64,000 nt of DNA from CAZZNQ01 sp964655775 (GTDB lineage Bacteria; Planctomycetota; Brocadiia; SM23-32), in assembly GCA_964655775.1 (NCBI GenBank), contig CAZZNQ010000001.1, positions 47,294-111,293 of the forward strand. Reading direction: 5' to 3'. This document shows positions 33,931-43,627 of this stretch, piece after piece. The notes below the pieces were generated by a model that worked only from the letters and a program-made list of their open reading frames with translations, made no database searches and was not told where the DNA came from. How positions within the stretch are numbered: the first letter of the stretch is position 1; each line of letters begins with the position of its first letter. The translations under genes and the position numbers were made by a program.

Positions 33931-36597
33931 TCAGCGTGTTCTCCACCGTGGGCAACGAGATTCCCAGAGTTTCTTGCGCATTTCCTCCAGGATCAGAATG
34001 GAGGAGGCAACGGCGGTTGCCAGCAGCCAGCTGCTCAAGCTCAGGCTTTCCGTCTCAAATACCCGCTGAGCCGGCGCCCAGTGAACTCCCAACACCTGCA
34101 GCAGCACGACCGCCAGGAGGGACAACCACAGCCATTTGTTTCTCAGTACCCCCCGGGTGAACGCCGAGCGGTGCTCGAAGCGGGCGTTGAACACGTTGAA
34201 AACCTGGAACAGCACAAAAGCCGTGAACGCGAGCGTTCGGGCGCGGACAGGATCGCCGTGTTGTAGGGACCACCAGAGCAGTCCCAGAGTGCCCGCCGAC
34301 ATGACGATTCCGAAGGCGGCGAGATGGGCGATTCTGCGAGCAGTAAGGATCCGTGCATCCGGTTCTCGCGGCGGGTCATCCATGATGCCGGGCCTCGCCT
34401 TATCGGCCCCAAGAGCCAGGGCGGGCGGACCGTCCATGATGATGTTCACCCAGAGGATCTGGATCGGGTTGAACGGCAGCGGCAGGCCGAGGAGAGATGC
34501 CGTGAAAACGGCCGATAACGCGCCGAAATTCGTGGAAAGTTGGAAACGAACGAACTTGACGATGTTGTCGTAGATGGTGCGGCCCTCCCGGACGGCCGAC
34601 ACGATGGATGCAAAGTTGTCGTCGGTAAGGACCATCGCGGCGGCTTCCTTGGACACGTCAGTGCCCGTGATGCCCATGGCCACCCCTATGTCGGCGGACC
34701 TGAGCGCCGGCGCATCGTTGACGCCATCGCCCGTCATCGCTACGACCTGCCGGCGCGCTTTCAGAGCCTTGACCAGCCGGACCTTCTGCTCGGGGGTGGC
34801 ACGGGCGATAACGCCGATGCCCTCGATGCGATCGAAGAGCGTGTCATCATCCATGGCGTCCAGCTCAGCCGAGGACAGTGTTTCTCCCTCGATGTTGAGT
34901 TCTTGCGCGATGGCCGTCGCAGTAGCTTTCTGATCACCGGTGATCATCTTGACCCGGATGCCCGCCCGGTGGCACAGGCGAATGGCATCCCGCGCTTCGG
35001 GGCGCGGCGGGTCCATGAGCCCCACATGGCCGACATAGGTAAGGTCCTTCACACGCGCAGACAGGTCCCCACCCGGATCGAAGTCCGCGGCGGGGAGGGT
35101 GGCCACGGCCACGCCGAGCACTCGCAGGCCATCGCCGGCAAGCGCCTCGTTGGCCTCGACCAGCGTCCTGCGAGCGGCCGCGCCCAAGGTGCTTTGCCCG
35201 TCGCTGCCAAGGTATCGGGTGCTGCGGTCCAGCAGGATGTCGGGAGCCCCCTTGACGAAGAGCCTCACCCGATCAGCCTCAAGGTGAAACGTGGCCATGA
35301 ACTTGTTGGCGGCATCAAACGGCACTTCGGCAATGCGCGGCATCCGGTCTCTCAGCTCGTTCAGGTCTAGCCCGCCCTTGGCCGCGAGCACTTGCAGGGC
35401 GCCTTCCATCGGATCGCCAATGACCTGTCCGGCGCGCACATGGGCGTCACTGCACAGGGCCGCCGGCACAAGCAGGCGTTCCACGTCCAGGCCGGGTGGA
35501 TTGTGGATGGCCCCGTTGGGTTGGTAACCCTCGCCGCTGACCGTAAGCTTTTGGCCGCGGAAGTGCACCGCGCGGACGGTCATCTGGTTGAGCGTCAAGG
35601 TACCGGTCTTATCAGTGCAGATGGTGGAGGTGCAGCCGAGCGTCTCCACCGCCGCCAGTCGCTTCACCAGCGCGCGTCGCCCTGCCATCCGGTGCAGTCC
35701 TAGTGCCAGAGTGACCGTGACCACGGCCGGCAATCCCTCTGGTATGGCCGCTACCGCCAAGGAGATGGCCGTCATCACCATGCTCGTGAACGGCTCGCCG
35801 CGCAGCATGCTCTGGACGAACATGACGGCCACCACCACGAACGCGATAGCGGCGAGCCGCTTGCCCAGCACATCAAGCTGGATCTGGAGCGGCGTGACAG
35901 TCTCTTCCGGCGAGGTCAGCATGGCGGCAATACGGCCCATTTCGGTCTGCGCGCCGGTAGCGGTCACCACCATCTCGCCGCGCCCCCGGGTAACCACGGT
36001 GTTCAGGTAGAGCATATTCTGACGTTCGGCAAGCGCTGCGGTCGGATCGCTTAGCGCAGCCACCTGCTTGCCCACGGTGTGTGACTCGCCCGAGAGCGAC
36101 GACTCATCCACCTCCAGCCCGTGCGCCGCCAAGAGGCGACCGTCGGCCGGAACGCGGTCGCCGGAGTCGAGCAGCACAATGTCTCCCGGCACCAGCTCGT
36201 GGGCAGGTACCATACGCGTCACACCACAGCGCCGGACCTCTGCCTGCGGGGCAAGCATCTTCTTCAGCGCCGCCAGGGATCTCTCGGCCCGGTTTTCCTG
36301 GACGAACCCGAGGATGGCATTGATGAGAACGACCGCTATGATGACCGCCGCGTCCTTGAGGTCGCCGATCACGGCCGCCAGCCCTGCCGCGCCTATCAGC
36401 ACCAGGATGAGTGAGCCTTTGAACTGATCGACGAAGAGCATCCAGGCCGGACGAGGGGGACTCTCCGGCAGACGGTTCTCTCCCAAAGTCGCCAGGCGGG
36501 ATCGGGATTCCTCGCCAGACAATCCGCTCTGCCTGTCCGAGCCCAGATCCCGCAGGACCTCGTCCGGGTCCAGGACGTGCCAGTTCCGTTTCGCCAT
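33931..36597 (-). CDS. Cation-transporting P-type ATPase, P2A (calcium-type)
   Basis: An 888-residue membrane pump. The N-terminal cation ATPase domain is followed by transmembrane pairs. The P2 motif IPEGLPAVVT in M4 is that of calcium-type pumps. The phosphorylated Asp is residue 329 in DKTGTLT. The hinge is MTGDGVNDAPAL, and six more hydrophobic helices end the protein. No N-terminal heavy-metal domain is present, so calcium or a similar hard cation is likely. It is a single gene with its own promoter. Confidence 0.95.
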   Translation of the reverse strand: MAKRNWHVLDPDEVLRDLGSDRQSGLSGEESRSRLATLGENRLPESPPRPAWMLFVDQFKGSLILVLIGAAGLAAVIGDLKDAAVIIAVVLINAILGFVQENRAERSLAALKKMLAPQAEVRRCGVTRMVPAHELVPGDIVLLDSGDRVPADGRLLAAHGLEVDESSLSGESHTVGKQVAALSDPTAALAERQNMLYLNTVVTRGRGEMVVTATGAQTEMGRIAAMLTSPEETVTPLQIQLDVLGKRLAAIAFVVVAVMFVQSMLRGEPFTSMVMTAISLAVAAIPEGLPAVVTVTLALGLHRMAGRRALVKRLAAVETLGCTSTICTDKTGTLTLNQMTVRAVHFRGQKLTVSGEGYQPNGAIHNPPGLDVERLLVPAALCSDAHVRAGQVIGDPMEGALQVLAAKGGLDLNELRDRMPRIAEVPFDAANKFMATFHLEADRVRLFVKGAPDILLDRSTRYLGSDGQSTLGAAARRTLVEANEALAGDGLRVLGVAVATLPAADFDPGGDLSARVKDLTYVGHVGLMDPPRPEARDAIRLCHRAGIRVKMITGDQKATATAIAQELNIEGETLSSAELDAMDDDTLFDRIEGIGVIARATPEQKVRLVKALKARRQVVAMTGDGVNDAPALRSADIGVAMGITGTDVSKEAAAMVLTDDNFASIVSAVREGRTIYDNIVKFVRFQLSTNFGALSAVFTASLLGLPLPFNPIQILWVNIIMDGPPALALGADKARPGIMDDPPREPDARILTARRIAHLAAFGIVMSAGTLGLLWWSLQHGDPVRARTLAFTAFVLFQVFNVFNARFEHRSAFTRGVLRNKWLWLSLLAVVLLQVLGVHWAPAQRVFETESLSLSSWLLATAVASSILILEEMRKKLWESRCPRWRTR

Positions 36598-37248
36598 CGC
36601 TCCCGCACTCCGGCCTGCCGTTGCCCCTCGACCTCTATGGCCCCGCGACGCAATGCCTCCCCAACACCTCTGCTTGAGCAGAGAACGCCCACAGCACTCC
36701 GATTATAGCGATACCCACAGGCTCTGCAAGGGGCTGCAACCGGACCTCGCCGCGATCGCCTTAAGGTACAGACTCGCCTACGCCCCAATGATCGGTCCCT
36801 TACCACCGGGCCTAGTATAACGGCCGCTGCCCGTGGCCACGGAGAACTCCCTGTGGAACCGGAAACAACTCACACGGTCCGCCGCTTGACGACGCGCATC
36901 TCAGCCGCCACAATGGCCCGCTGTGTAGTTTCGGTCAGGTAAAGGCAGGCGCATCAATCCCATAGGTCCGGTCACTGTTCCCGGCGGGATCCGGCGGAAG
37001 GCCGGATTGCTGCCAGGCACGGAGGGAGAGGGTACGCTCGAAGGCCGCCCAGCCTCCATCAAGAAGACGCTCGCCCCGCCCTGACTCGTGGCCGTCGCCT
37101 TGTGGATGCGATCGGACGCAAGGGCAGCGCGCACATGGCCACCGACGAGATCATGGCCCGTACGCGGGCCGTCCCGTGAGCGCGCCCTGGTCGGCCGGTT
37201 TCGGGGAGATGCGAACTGGCCCCCCAGAGCAACCCAGGGAGAATCTGC
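36598..37248. other. Intergenic region between divergent genes
   Basis: 651 bases. It holds the ATPase promoter (36702-36729) and the ribosome binding site of the sulfatase-like gene (GGGAGAATCTGC before ATG 37249). I see no gene, repeat or RNA in the rest. Confidence 0.5.
36702..36729 (-). promoter_or_regulatory. Promoter of the P-type ATPase gene
   Basis: On the minus strand TTGCAG (36729-36724), 16-bp spacer, TATAAT (36707-36702), about 105 bases before the ATG. Confidence 0.6.
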
Positions 37249-38652
37249 ATGAACTTCGTTCTCATCTGCATCGACACGCTCCGTCAGGACTACCTGTCCT
37301 GCTATGGCAACGAATGGATTCGCACGCCGAACCTGGACGCCTTCGCCCGTGACGCCGTCGTCTTCGATAACGCCTACGCCGGCAGCCTGATGACGGTGCC
37401 GATGCGGACGGACCTGATACGCGGGCGGTTCGGCCGGCCGTTCCATCCCTGGTGGCCGCTGGGCTTCGATTGGCCCACGCTGCCCCGCGAACTGGCCGAG
37501 GCGGGCTGGGTCACCATGCTGGCCTGTGACACGCCGCACCTTATCAATGGCGCGCACGGTTTCGACTGGCCGTTCCACGCCTGGCACTTCGAGCGAGGCA
37601 GCGAGGTGGATCGCCACATCGTCGACACGGCCGGCGCTGTGCCCCGCCCCCGGCATTTCGCCGAGCATTCGCCCTACCAGCAGAAGGTCGTCGCCGGCTA
37701 CCTGCGCAACAACCGCTGCCGCCGCACGGAAGACGACTGGCAGGGCCCCCGCACCCTTAAGTTCGCAGGCGACTTTGTGCACGCCAATCCCGGGCGCGAC
37801 GGGTTCTTCCTGTGGGTCGACACGTTCGAGCCGCACGAACCGTGGATGCCGCCCGACCACTACGTCGACCTCTACCACGACGCCGGCTTCGACGCAGACG
37901 CACCGCTGACGGGGCTCGAGCCGCTGGAATGCCTCAGCGAGGAAGAGCTCTGCCACGTGCGCGCCCACTACGCCGCCGAGGTCACCATGCTGGACCACCA
38001 CCTGGGCCGCTTCCTGAACAGGTTGGCCGACGCGGGCCGTGACGAGGACACGGCCGTCATCGTTTGCAGCGACCACGGCGTGAATCTGGGCGAGCACGAC
38101 ACGCTCGGCAAGGGCGCGCCCTGGTACGAGCAGGTTGCGCACGAGGTCCTCATCGCACGGGTTCCGGGATGCGCGCCCGGGCGGCGTGGGGCAATCGTCC
38201 AGCCGGCCGACCTCATGCCGACGATCCTCGAGCTGGCCGACCACCAGACACCCGAAACCTGCCAGGGCCAATCGCTGGTGCCGGAGTTGGAAGGTCGCGA
38301 GCGCGCGCGGCGCGAGGTCGCCGTGACCGGCAGCGGACGGCCGAGGCAGGGCATCGCCGTGCAGGACGCGCGATGGTGCCTGGTCGACTCCTTCGATGTG
38401 GCGCGGCGGGAGCTCTACGACAAGAACGCAGACCGCGCGCAGGAGCACAACGTAATCGATCGGCATCCCGAGGAGGCGGACCGGCTACACCGGGCGCTTT
38501 TGGACTGGCTGGCGCAGCATGATGCGCCGGCGAAGTTGCGCGAGGCGTTCCGGGACGGCGTGCCGGTCAGCGAGCAAGAAGTGTACCCGCGCCCCGACTA
38601 TCTCCAGAACTTCCGACCCTACTGGACGTACTTGCTCGAGCCGGAGAGCTGA
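37249..38652 (+). CDS. Sulfatase-fold hydrolase with Thr at the nucleophile position
   Basis: A 467-residue member of the alkaline phosphatase/sulfatase superfamily. Metal ligands are present: FVLICIDTLRQDYLSCYG at the start and VCSDHGVNLGEHDTLGKG near residue 270. In sulfatases the active residue is Cys or Ser in C/S-x-P-x-R, modified to formylglycine. Here the matching stretch is TVPMRTDLIRGR, giving Thr49, Pro51 and Arg53. A Thr nucleophile is known in phosphodiesterase and phosphomutase members, so a phospho- or phosphonate ester may be the substrate. There is no signal peptide, which is unusual for a planctomycete sulfatase and fits a cytoplasmic role. It is monocistronic. Confidence 0.85.
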   Translation: MNFVLICIDTLRQDYLSCYGNEWIRTPNLDAFARDAVVFDNAYAGSLMTVPMRTDLIRGRFGRPFHPWWPLGFDWPTLPRELAEAGWVTMLACDTPHLINGAHGFDWPFHAWHFERGSEVDRHIVDTAGAVPRPRHFAEHSPYQQKVVAGYLRNNRCRRTEDDWQGPRTLKFAGDFVHANPGRDGFFLWVDTFEPHEPWMPPDHYVDLYHDAGFDADAPLTGLEPLECLSEEELCHVRAHYAAEVTMLDHHLGRFLNRLADAGRDEDTAVIVCSDHGVNLGEHDTLGKGAPWYEQVAHEVLIARVPGCAPGRRGAIVQPADLMPTILELADHQTPETCQGQSLVPELEGRERARREVAVTGSGRPRQGIAVQDARWCLVDSFDVARRELYDKNADRAQEHNVIDRHPEEADRLHRALLDWLAQHDAPAKLREAFRDGVPVSEQEVYPRPDYLQNFRPYWTYLLEPES

Positions 38653-39000
38653 GCGGCATCCCCGACCGGTCCCGCCTCCTTTCTCAATGCGCGTGCTTCC
38701 AGCAGACCTGGCTTCTGCTCCCCAGCCCGTCGCTCAGCACGTTCGGTTTCTCTTCCGAGTCATCGATTTGCTCGAAGTACAGCGCCTGGCCGGATGTCCA
38801 CCTCGGCGGGGTCACCCAGAACGCTACCCGCAGAAGCTGAAGCGACTTCGAGTCGGTATTCACCGGTCATCTGGCCTGCACCGACGTCAGCCTGGAGCTG
38901 GCACATCCTTCGGAATGGGCCGGCATCCGGGAGCAGGGCAACGGGCGGTGAGGATACCACAGCGAGGCCGATCCCGGCTCCTCTGTCTGACAGGGGACTA
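38653..39000. other. Gap between convergent genes
   Basis: 348 bases between the sulfatase-like gene and the convergent amidohydrolase. I see no gene and no clear terminator. Confidence 0.4.
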
Positions 39001-39879
39001 CTACTCCAACCCCAACAGACGGATCGCGTTCTCCCGCGCCACCTTCTGGAACACTGCTTCGGTGATTCTTCCATCTTGGCGTAGCTCCAGCAGGAAGTCG
39101 ACAAGGGGGGTCGGGGTATCGGGTGCGCAGATATCGGTTCCGAAGAGGAGCCGGTCCTGGAACTCGTCCAGGAACTGCACCGCGTAGTCCGGATCGCGTC
39201 GGAGCGCGTTGCAGCCGCTCCCGGCGGAGAGATCGCCGTAGAGGTTGCCGTACTGCCTGAACAGCTTCGGGACCACGCCTTCCTCCGCTATCGGGTAAGA
39301 GGGGTATCCGTATCGGTCGGCCGGTTTCTCCAGTCGTCCCATCTCCGCCCAGAAGCTCTGGGAATGGGCAAGGAAAATAAGTCCCGGAAAGCGCTGCAGA
39401 CTGCGTTCGAGTTGCGGAAGACCCGGATCGTCGTAGAGCCCGTACATCCCACCGATCTGGGCTCCGATGTGGAACGTGAGGGGGAGGCCCACTCGCTCGG
39501 CGTGTCTGAACAGGTTCTGCACCATCGGGTTCAGGAACGACAGGTTGGCCGTTACCTCGCCGATGCCTTTGCAGCCCTGCTCCCGATAGAACTCCAGCAG
39601 ATCGCCCAGGGGCGCTTCGGAGGAGTTCGTCATGGAACGCGGGTCGACATTGCAGAAGGGAATGAAACGGCCCGGATACTTATCGCAGATCTGGAGGGTC
39701 TCCTGATTGGACTGGGGCACGTAAGAGCACTCAGGACTTACCCCGGGAAGCAGCACTCCCGCCTCGACATCGATCGAGTCGTAGCGCTCAAGCAGTTGCT
39801 CGGGCGTGGCGTAAGAAGGTCTATCTCCTCTGGATGGTCCCGGAACCGCACGCGTATGGACGTGAATGTCGATGAACAA
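39001..39879 (-). CDS. Amidohydrolase-family TIM barrel, decarboxylase-like
   Basis: A 292-residue metal-dependent hydrolase of the amidohydrolase-2 group (ACMSD/resorcylate decarboxylase-like). The ligand pair is DIHVHT at residues 4-9. Further ligands are in LTFHIGAQ, LIFLAHSQ and LLFGTDICAPD. Members decarboxylate or hydrolyse aromatic acids or lactones. The target here is unknown. It follows the UroD-like gene by 14 bases on the same strand. Confidence 0.85.
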   Translation of the reverse strand: MFIDIHVHTRAVPGPSRGDRPSYATPEQLLERYDSIDVEAGVLLPGVSPECSYVPQSNQETLQICDKYPGRFIPFCNVDPRSMTNSSEAPLGDLLEFYREQGCKGIGEVTANLSFLNPMVQNLFRHAERVGLPLTFHIGAQIGGMYGLYDDPGLPQLERSLQRFPGLIFLAHSQSFWAEMGRLEKPADRYGYPSYPIAEEGVVPKLFRQYGNLYGDLSAGSGCNALRRDPDYAVQFLDEFQDRLLFGTDICAPDTPTPLVDFLLELRQDGRITEAVFQKVARENAIRLLGLE

Positions 39880-39893
39880 GTGCTTCCTCCCAT

Positions 39894-41018
39894 TCAGTAG
39901 ACGCCGTACTCCAGGCCGGTTTCTATATAGGCCTCAATGTGGGCAATGACGTGCTGCCTTTGACTGGAGGTGAGGTCTTCTGCAAGGCCGGCGTGGCCGC
40001 CTGTGGTGTGAAGCGTGAACCCTCCCCCGGACGCGGCGGCATCGATCGCTCGTTTGACCATCTCGCGCGTCGCCGACGGCGCATCGGTCAGGAAACGCTG
40101 AGAGGCCACATTGCCCGATAGCACCATTTTGCCCTGCATCCGGCGCTTGGCTTCAGCGAGATCAACGTTTCCAAAAGGCGGGGGCTCCAGCGGCTCGGTC
40201 GCGTCGACTCCCATTTCACTCATGATCTCCAGGAAATCCATGCAGTTTCCATGGCAATGGCTTCGGCACTTGCCGCCGATGGCGTGCACCGCGTCGTTCA
40301 CAGCCTTATCGTAGGGATATACCCATTCCCTGAAAAGCTCCATCCCGAACCATGGTGGTATGAGCATTTCGTGAGCGACGGTTACGAACCAGGGCGAGAG
40401 CCCGGTTTCACCCACAGCCCTCACGGTATTCACAGTCTGCTCGGTCGTGCGATCCAGGAATCGGTGCATCAGCGCTGGCTCGTCCAGAAGCCAGACATAG
40501 ACCTCCGTCATGGTTGCATTTCGGACCAGACTGCCGAGCGGATGGAATAGGCCGGTCACGGGCAGGCCCCGGTCCGCAATGATCTCGCGATCATGTCGGC
40601 CGTATAGCTCGAGGTCGAACGGTCGGGCTTTCCTTGACGCCGCTGCAAGGCGCTCCATGTCCCTCAGATCATGGATGAAACGCCGCTCCCACCGGAAGTC
40701 GGCAGAATCAGGATTCTCGTAGCTATGCCGTGTAACGGCGCAGAACGACCCTGATTCGGTGTCATGCGTGCGCCGGATTCTGCGGTACTGACCGCTAACA
40801 TCTTCAATGATCTCCTCGCGATAGTCCGAACTCAGTCCGAGGAATCCCCAGTCCACAAGCGGAGTATGGAGGAAATTGTCGGCTTCGCGGTCGATGAAGT
40901 CTGCGATGCGTTCGACCTCTGGCAGAGCCTTGGCCCACGCACCGACCTGCAGCTCAATCGGCACTCTATCGGGTTCCCGGAAGTGTGTAGTTCTCTGCAG
41001 TCGTTGCCTTGAATTCAT
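39894..41018 (-). CDS. Uroporphyrinogen decarboxylase family protein, second copy
   Basis: A 374-residue UroD-fold protein, distinct from the one at 7272-8444. It begins MNSRQRLQRTTHFREPDRVP, the usual opening of the methyltransferase-like branch. Later come GGKCRSHCHGNCMDFLE, a cluster of Cys and His suited to zinc, MVLSGNVASQRFL, and GGFTLHTTGGHAG. The ATG at 41018 overlaps the stop of the upstream pseudogene (ATGA). A corrinoid-dependent methyl transfer is plausible but unproven. Confidence 0.85.
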   Translation of the reverse strand: MNSRQRLQRTTHFREPDRVPIELQVGAWAKALPEVERIADFIDREADNFLHTPLVDWGFLGLSSDYREEIIEDVSGQYRRIRRTHDTESGSFCAVTRHSYENPDSADFRWERRFIHDLRDMERLAAASRKARPFDLELYGRHDREIIADRGLPVTGLFHPLGSLVRNATMTEVYVWLLDEPALMHRFLDRTTEQTVNTVRAVGETGLSPWFVTVAHEMLIPPWFGMELFREWVYPYDKAVNDAVHAIGGKCRSHCHGNCMDFLEIMSEMGVDATEPLEPPPFGNVDLAEAKRRMQGKMVLSGNVASQRFLTDAPSATREMVKRAIDAAASGGGFTLHTTGGHAGLAEDLTSSQRQHVIAHIEAYIETGLEYGVY

Positions 41019-41516
41019 ACTCTCAGTTGCGAGAACTCCGCACCGAAGGGGCGCCACGCGCCCTGGGACATGATCCCCGCGACGCCGTGGTCGGCGTAGT
41101 GCTTGATGTTAGGGGCCAGAACGTCCAGGTTCGGGTAGGGCGTGAGATGCTGAAGGAAGTTGGTGCTGTAGCCCCACACGAACATCTTCGGAGCAATCCG
41201 TTGCCAGCCCTCCATGTCCTTGCGGAACTGTACATTCCCCCCCACCTGCCTGTGCTGTCGACGTCGCGATCGAATGGCCGAAATCACACGGGTACGAGGC
41301 GATATTGATGTAGATATCACGGCGCGGCTTGATGTTGGCGGGGGGCCTTCGTGACCAGACGTATGCATTGGCGGCCACAGCGGCACCCGGCACCCGTCGC
41401 TCAGCACGTTCGGTGACCTGGTGCACGAAGTGGATGAGCGGCCCCGCCTGCGAGCGACAGGCCCCGAGCCCTATCCAAAGTCCCAACACCACGGCGGCCG
41501 TCGTCCAGCTAAGCAT
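41015..41516 (-). pseudogene. Decayed DUF4838 lipoprotein gene
   Basis: Begins with a lipoprotein-like signal (MLSWTTAAVVLGLWIGLGAC), then jumps directly into the middle of a DUF4838 domain: LIHFVHQVTERAERR, PPANIKPRRDIYINIAS. Comparison with the intact relative at 47097-49502 shows that the entire N-terminal half is missing. At a run of seven Cs (41237-41243) the frame shifts by one. The next frame continues the domain as FRKDMEGWQRIAPKMFVWGY to the stop at 41015. Both a large deletion and a frameshift are thus visible. Confidence 0.75.
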
Positions 41517-41596
41517 GCCTTTCTTCGGGCGCGACAGTTGCGGAAGCTGGTGGACACTCCGCTGATCTTCCCGCCCACCTGTCTGCACATCGGTGT

Positions 41597-43117
41597 CTAC
41601 TTCGGCGGAATCTCAGAAGACGTCACGGGGGCTGAGGTCCGGTTGCGGTAGGCTGTCCACATCTCGTCGGCCAGACGGCTCCGCCGGCCGCCTCCGTCCT
41701 TCTGAGTGCCGTGCTTCTCCGGAAAACGGCCGTGTCCCGGAACGCCCTGTCCGTTGTACGTGCCCGGGTCCTTCAATGCGATCGGATCGGGCAGTGCCCA
41801 GGTGCCGTGTGTCACCCAGCGGTCGATGTAATCGATCACCAACTGGTTGTTCCAGACCGGCTTGAGTTCCGGCATTAGATGCACGGCCAGCACCTGCCCT
41901 TTCCACGGTTGGGATAGGCAGCAGACCTGGTAGGCGCTGGGGCACTCGCCTCCGTCGATATACCCGTACGGATCGCGGATGCTTCTGTTCCCTCGCTTCT
42001 TGATCAGGTAGGTCCAGTAGCTGGCCTCCGAGCCCGGCACCCCGAAAAGAACCATGCCTTTGCCGTCGTTCGCCTTCTGGCTCCAATAGACACCGGTGTC
42101 CTCGCTCAGGAAACGCTCCGCCGTCATGTTCGTGACTGATTCGATCATGTCTCTGTCATCCAACATGACGGCCGCGAAGACGAGTGCTATCTTCTGTCCG
42201 GGTCGATGTCCGCCTCCGCTGGGCCAGCGCTGCCCGTCCAGGTACATGTGGTACAGATCGATGCCGTATTGCACGTAGGCGATCAGCGCGGGCATCTTGT
42301 CCTGGACGGGATCGTCCAGCATCAGCCGGAGCGCGCCGGTTCCGTTGCGGGCGCCGATATCGCCGCCGTAGTCCGGTATGTTTTCCCGGGGATGAGTGCG
42401 ACGCCCGACGAGCCCGGTCTTGTGGTCGAGCTGCACCCGTCCGAAGCGTCCTACCACCCGGCTCAGAGGATAGTTCTCGGCCTGGGGCACCTTCGGCAGG
42501 GACGGCAGCAGTTCCGTCCGCAGGTCATCCACCCGGTAGAATGGTTTGCCCTTCGCCACGTACGGCGGCCGGAATACGGTCGCGCCTCCCTCCGGGGGCA
42601 CTTGATCCACCACGGTCAGCACGGCAGCCGTCTTCAGCTTCTCCCGTCTCGGTCCGGGCGTTTCGTTCGACAGGGCCTTCAGTATGGACTGACCCGGCTT
42701 ACCGGTGAAAGGCAGTTCCGGCACGAGCCCCGCGTCGAAACCGGGGATACGTCCATCGAGTCCGTGCGGGCCCTGCACACGCGGGTTCACCTCCCAGCCG
42801 TTCTTCTCGCCGTCGTAATCCGGGGTCATGGCAACGATCTGGACCGGCCCCTTCACCCAGTAGTCGCCGTTGGCGAACTGACCGCAGGTATACGGTTTGT
42901 CGAACACGAAGGAGATGCCCCACTGCTCGATCCTGTCCGTCTGCTTCGGCGCTTCGCCCGCAGAGACAAACGCAGGCAGGCAGCACAAGAGCATGAGTGC
43001 GACCGGCAGGCAACAGTCCGTTCGCCGGGAACTCCTATCCGAGCACCGTCGCAGCACACCGACCGGCGACCATCCGCCCTTTTCGTCACCCCGCACCAAT
43101 GCCCATGGATTCCACAT
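41597..43117 (-). CDS. Secreted protein of unknown function
   Basis: A 506-residue protein with a hydrophobic export signal (LPVALMLLCCLPAFVSAGEAP) preceded by a long basic stretch, so the true start may lie inside at a later codon. The mature part is rich in aromatic residues and Gly (PYTCGQFANGDYWVKGPVQI, GTGALRLMLDD, YIDGGECPSAYQVCC) and has a repeated-helix look in its C-terminal half. I recognise no named domain. The neighbours, DUF4838 and a large glycoside hydrolase, suggest a role in polysaccharide handling outside the cell. Confidence 0.7.
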   Translation of the reverse strand: MWNPWALVRGDEKGGWSPVGVLRRCSDRSSRRTDCCLPVALMLLCCLPAFVSAGEAPKQTDRIEQWGISFVFDKPYTCGQFANGDYWVKGPVQIVAMTPDYDGEKNGWEVNPRVQGPHGLDGRIPGFDAGLVPELPFTGKPGQSILKALSNETPGPRREKLKTAAVLTVVDQVPPEGGATVFRPPYVAKGKPFYRVDDLRTELLPSLPKVPQAENYPLSRVVGRFGRVQLDHKTGLVGRRTHPRENIPDYGGDIGARNGTGALRLMLDDPVQDKMPALIAYVQYGIDLYHMYLDGQRWPSGGGHRPGQKIALVFAAVMLDDRDMIESVTNMTAERFLSEDTGVYWSQKANDGKGMVLFGVPGSEASYWTYLIKKRGNRSIRDPYGYIDGGECPSAYQVCCLSQPWKGQVLAVHLMPELKPVWNNQLVIDYIDRWVTHGTWALPDPIALKDPGTYNGQGVPGHGRFPEKHGTQKDGGGRRSRLADEMWTAYRNRTSAPVTSSEIPPK

Positions 43118-43627
43118 AATGTCGCTCCAGATGAATGCAGTGCTGATCTATGGAAGCGGTCCACGGCCGACGCAGCCAGCCTCCGTGTGTGGATTATAGC
43201 CGGGCATTCGCGACATTGAAACGGCCGGTGTCGCTGCTATTGGGAGGTGTGCCCAGGCGGCCAGTCTCGTCCCCGGCGTTGATTGTCAGATCAGCGCTAG
43301 GCTATGCACTTCGGGCCGGAGAAGGCTCAAAGGGCAGCCAAAAGACGATCCGTTTCGGCCCGAGTTTCCGTCTTGCTTTCGGGGGTACGGCACGGTTATA
43401 CATCCACGGCATTTGGCAGGACAGGCGCCTTAGAGGGGCACCCGCGTGGACTCTCGCGCTCGCACCGGCCCAACACCTGCAGAAAACCGAGCCTCCACGC
43501 CCGACCTCCAATTCAGTGCGCGCGGCCGTTGCCCGAGCGGTTGTTCTGCGGTAGTCTGCGCTTGCGGAACCGAACGGCGCGAAAGCGTTAGCCGCGGCCG
43601 CGACTGAAATCCGTTGAGGAACTGGCT
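43118..43627. other. Divergent intergenic region
   Basis: 510 bases between the secreted protein and the glycoside hydrolase. A weak promoter-like pair (TTGCTT at 43373, TATACA at 43397, 18-bp spacer) points to the hydrolase. I see no gene or repeat. Confidence 0.4.
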
